NCBI GenBank assembly: GCA_020349865.1 | Contig: CP070700.1 | Coordinates: forward strand, 2,738 to 9,221 | DNA length: 6,484 nt | Direction of reading: 5' to 3' | DNA from: Desulfobacteraceae bacterium | GTDB lineage: Bacteria; Desulfobacterota; DSM-4660; Desulfatiglandales; Desulfatiglandaceae | In this document: piece by piece, positions 5,939 to 6,484 of the stretch | How positions within the stretch are numbered: the stretch's first letter is position 1 | How the letters are laid out: every line of letters begins with the position of its first letter | The notes under the pieces: generated by a model | Told to the model about the DNA's origin: nothing | Seen by the model: the letters and a program-made list of their open reading frames with translations, nothing else | Database searches by the model: none | Program-made: the position numbers and the translations under genes

Positions 5939-6442
5939 TCAACTTTCGGGATACACATAATCCGGCTGGAGCGCACCTTCCGGCGACATCTTTAGCGGTT
6001 CCCAAATAGCGGAAAGATCTTTAGTTGTGTCTATGTATGCAAAGGCCCCCTGTCGATCAGCAAAACATCCGCTTTGCAAGCATTTCAAACCCGCTGCCCG
6101 CATGTCAGTCCGGATTTTATCCACGTCGTCCACAAAAATTCCAAAATGATGGATCCCCTCCCCCTTTTCTTTGAGGAAGTCGCTGTAAATGTTTTCGCCC
6201 TCCTTCGGCTCGATGAGCTCCATCATGGTATCCCCCACCATGGTAAGCCCAATTTTCATTATGAATTTCGCATCTTCCTCATCGTAAGTTAAATCTGAGG
6301 CAATTCGCTCATCAAAATTGAACACTTGCCAAGGGCCAATGCCGAGTATTTTCCAGTAATTCTCCATGGCTTTGTCTAAATCCTTGACCACAATCGCCAC
6401 CTGGTTAATGGCCTCCACCTTCCATATGGGTGCTTCACTCAT
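5939..6442 (-). CDS. VOC-superfamily protein, methylmalonyl-CoA epimerase/glyoxalase-like
   Basis: 167 residues from ATG 6442-6440, preceded by AGGAGG (complement of 6451-6456) at an 8-base spacing. Two beta-alpha-beta-beta-beta modules are visible: the first from INQVAIVVKDLDKAMENYW (12-30) to MMELIEP (73-79), the second from GIHHFGIFVDDVDKI (96-110) to FAYIDTT and IWEPL (146-150). Probable metal ligands by family pattern are Gln14, Glu75, His98 or His99, and Glu148; the first position is Gln rather than the His of classical methylmalonyl-CoA epimerase (DHxGIAV). Both length and layout suit epimerases or isomerases acting on CoA esters, but the sequence does not fix the substrate, and other VOC activities are possible. 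It is transcribed toward the AOR-ADH gene, so it is not in that operon. Its own promoter lies largely beyond the right edge, since only 42 bp upstream are visible. Confidence 0.88.
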   Translation of the reverse strand: MSEAPIWKVEAINQVAIVVKDLDKAMENYWKILGIGPWQVFNFDERIASDLTYDEEDAKFIMKIGLTMVGDTMMELIEPKEGENIYSDFLKEKGEGIHHFGIFVDDVDKIRTDMRAAGLKCLQSGCFADRQGAFAYIDTTKDLSAIWEPLKMSPEGALQPDYVYPES

Positions 6443-6484
6443 GACAAAATCCTCCTTTCTTGGTTGATGTTGATCGATACGGGA

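Overview
The window looks like chromosomal DNA from a strictly anaerobic bacterium, most likely a Desulfobacterota (sulfate-reducer type) lineage. This is an inference from gene content: a tungsten-type aldehyde:ferredoxin oxidoreductase, a polyferredoxin, a family III CoA-transferase, an HdrD/HmcF-like iron-sulfur protein, and a four-helix-bundle gene remnant set among TTTCAGG-type repeats. No rRNA, tRNA, CRISPR array or insertion-sequence transposase was seen.

Layout: (1) 1-220, minus strand: the N-terminal end of an HdrD/DsrK/HmcF-like [4Fe-4S] protein that runs off the left edge. (2) 221-725: a divergent intergenic region with a perfect TATAAT box, three tandem copies of a 14-bp repeat, the C-terminal half of a four-helix-bundle (S23/Avd-type) gene, and a second repeat cluster with an imperfect inverted repeat that ends just before the next ribosome binding site. 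(3) 726-5675, plus strand: three genes in one orientation, namely a six-cluster polyferredoxin, a family III CoA-transferase, and a 949-residue protein that fuses a complete AOR to a complete iron-dependent alcohol dehydrogenase. (4) 5676-6442, minus strand, convergent: a VOC (methylmalonyl-CoA epimerase/glyoxalase-like) gene followed by a small, apparently decayed reading frame.

Functional reading (inference): the three plus-strand genes form a logical unit. The ADH module interconverts alcohol and aldehyde with NAD(P), the AOR module interconverts aldehyde and carboxylic acid with low-potential electrons, the polyferredoxin carries those electrons, and the CoA-transferase interconverts acid and acyl-CoA. 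Together they could oxidise an alcohol to an acyl-CoA for downstream degradation, or run in reverse. The substrate cannot be read from the sequence. The single-chain AOR-ADH fusion is the most striking feature of the window. The repeat-bounded four-helix-bundle remnant is the second.
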